Assembly (NCBI RefSeq): GCF_046292825.1
Contig: NZ_JBKBQG010000025.1
Coordinates: 1 to 64,000, forward strand
Direction of reading: 5' to 3'
Length of the DNA: 64,000 nt
Origin: Salinarimonas sp046292825
GTDB lineage: Bacteria > Pseudomonadota > Alphaproteobacteria > Rhizobiales > Beijerinckiaceae
The notes under the pieces were generated by a model, which worked only from the letters and a program-made list of their open reading frames with translations, did not search any database and was not told where the DNA came from. Each line of letters begins with the position of its first letter. The first letter of the stretch is position 1. Below, piece after piece: positions 63,911 to 64,000 of this stretch. Position numbers and translations under genes: made by a program.

Positions 63911-64000
63911 ATGAGGCGACGGGGGAGGTTCGGCGCGGCCGTGCTGCTCGCGAGCCTTTCCGCGAGCCTGCTCGTGCCCCCGCCCGCCGCCGCGGAGGGC
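63911..64000 (+). CDS. N-terminal part of an exported protein (cut by window end)
   Basis: ATG 63911 behind GCGAGGGCGACG opens a frame that reaches the window edge. The first 30 residues are a textbook signal peptide: basic RRRGRFG, a hydrophobic core AAVLLASLSASLLV, and PPPAAAEG with a likely cleavage after AAA. The mature protein lies outside the window and cannot be identified. Confidence 0.65.
   Translation, partial: MRRRGRFGAAVLLASLSASLLVPPPAAAEG

Overview
The window is high-GC DNA, densely coding on both strands. Gene content and order point to an alphaproteobacterium of the Hyphomicrobiales (Rhizobiales). The evidence is the separate F0 operon atpI-atpB-atpE-b'-b, a CcrM-type GANTC methyltransferase, the DUF2948-hisD pair, aroK-aroB-CorC, dsbA-smc, ppiC divergent from secA, and an MmgR/SuhB-type small RNA. 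A Salinarimonas/Methylobacteriaceae/Bosea-like organism is my guess; no marker here fixes the genus. I saw no tRNA, rRNA, CRISPR array, insertion-sequence transposase or prophage.

Layout. 0-6 kb: divergent SDR, MmgR-like sRNA, PpiC-type chaperone, secA. 6-16 kb: argB bracketed by inverted copies of a repeat, an RND efflux operon (adaptor + pump) with a palindromic operator candidate, PPK2, a hemolysin-III protein, a GMC oxidoreductase, a small XRE regulator. 16-20.5 kb: hemW, then a tight type III polyketide synthase / methyltransferase / flavin oxidoreductase operon, probably making a methylated, oxidised phenolic or quinone product. 20.5-27.8 kb: a phosphatase, a CitE-like lyase, a cupin, a three-gene CHASE kinase / REC / REC-kinase cassette, and xerD. 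27.8-29.7 kb: a two-gene ATPase + RloB (TOPRIM-like) pair, probably a phage-defence system, with an AT-rich core and nested palindromes upstream. 29.7-39.4 kb: BCCT transporter, a ThDP enzyme, a CaiB-type CoA-transferase, a DapB-like reductase with an altered active site, glutaryl-CoA dehydrogenase, an ALDH7-type semialdehyde dehydrogenase and a LysR regulator; this reads as a lysine/aminoadipate-to-glutaryl-CoA catabolic locus. 39.5-47.6 kb: L,D-transpeptidase, serA, SPFH/NfeD pair, ccrM, F0 ATP synthase operon. 47.6-58 kb: smc, DsbA-like protein, DUF1223, a second CaiB transferase, DUF2948, hisD, mmsA. 58-64 kb: LysR, CorC, aroB, aroK, isobutyryl-CoA dehydrogenase, and the start of a secreted protein cut by the window edge.

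Three families of palindromic intergenic repeats recur through the window. Some supply the stop codons of neighbouring genes. Metabolically, GcdH with the ALDH7 enzyme serves lysine breakdown. MmsA and the ACAD8-like dehydrogenase serve valine breakdown. The rest is mostly housekeeping. The least routine loci are the ATPase/RloB pair, the polyketide operon and the DapB-like enzyme.
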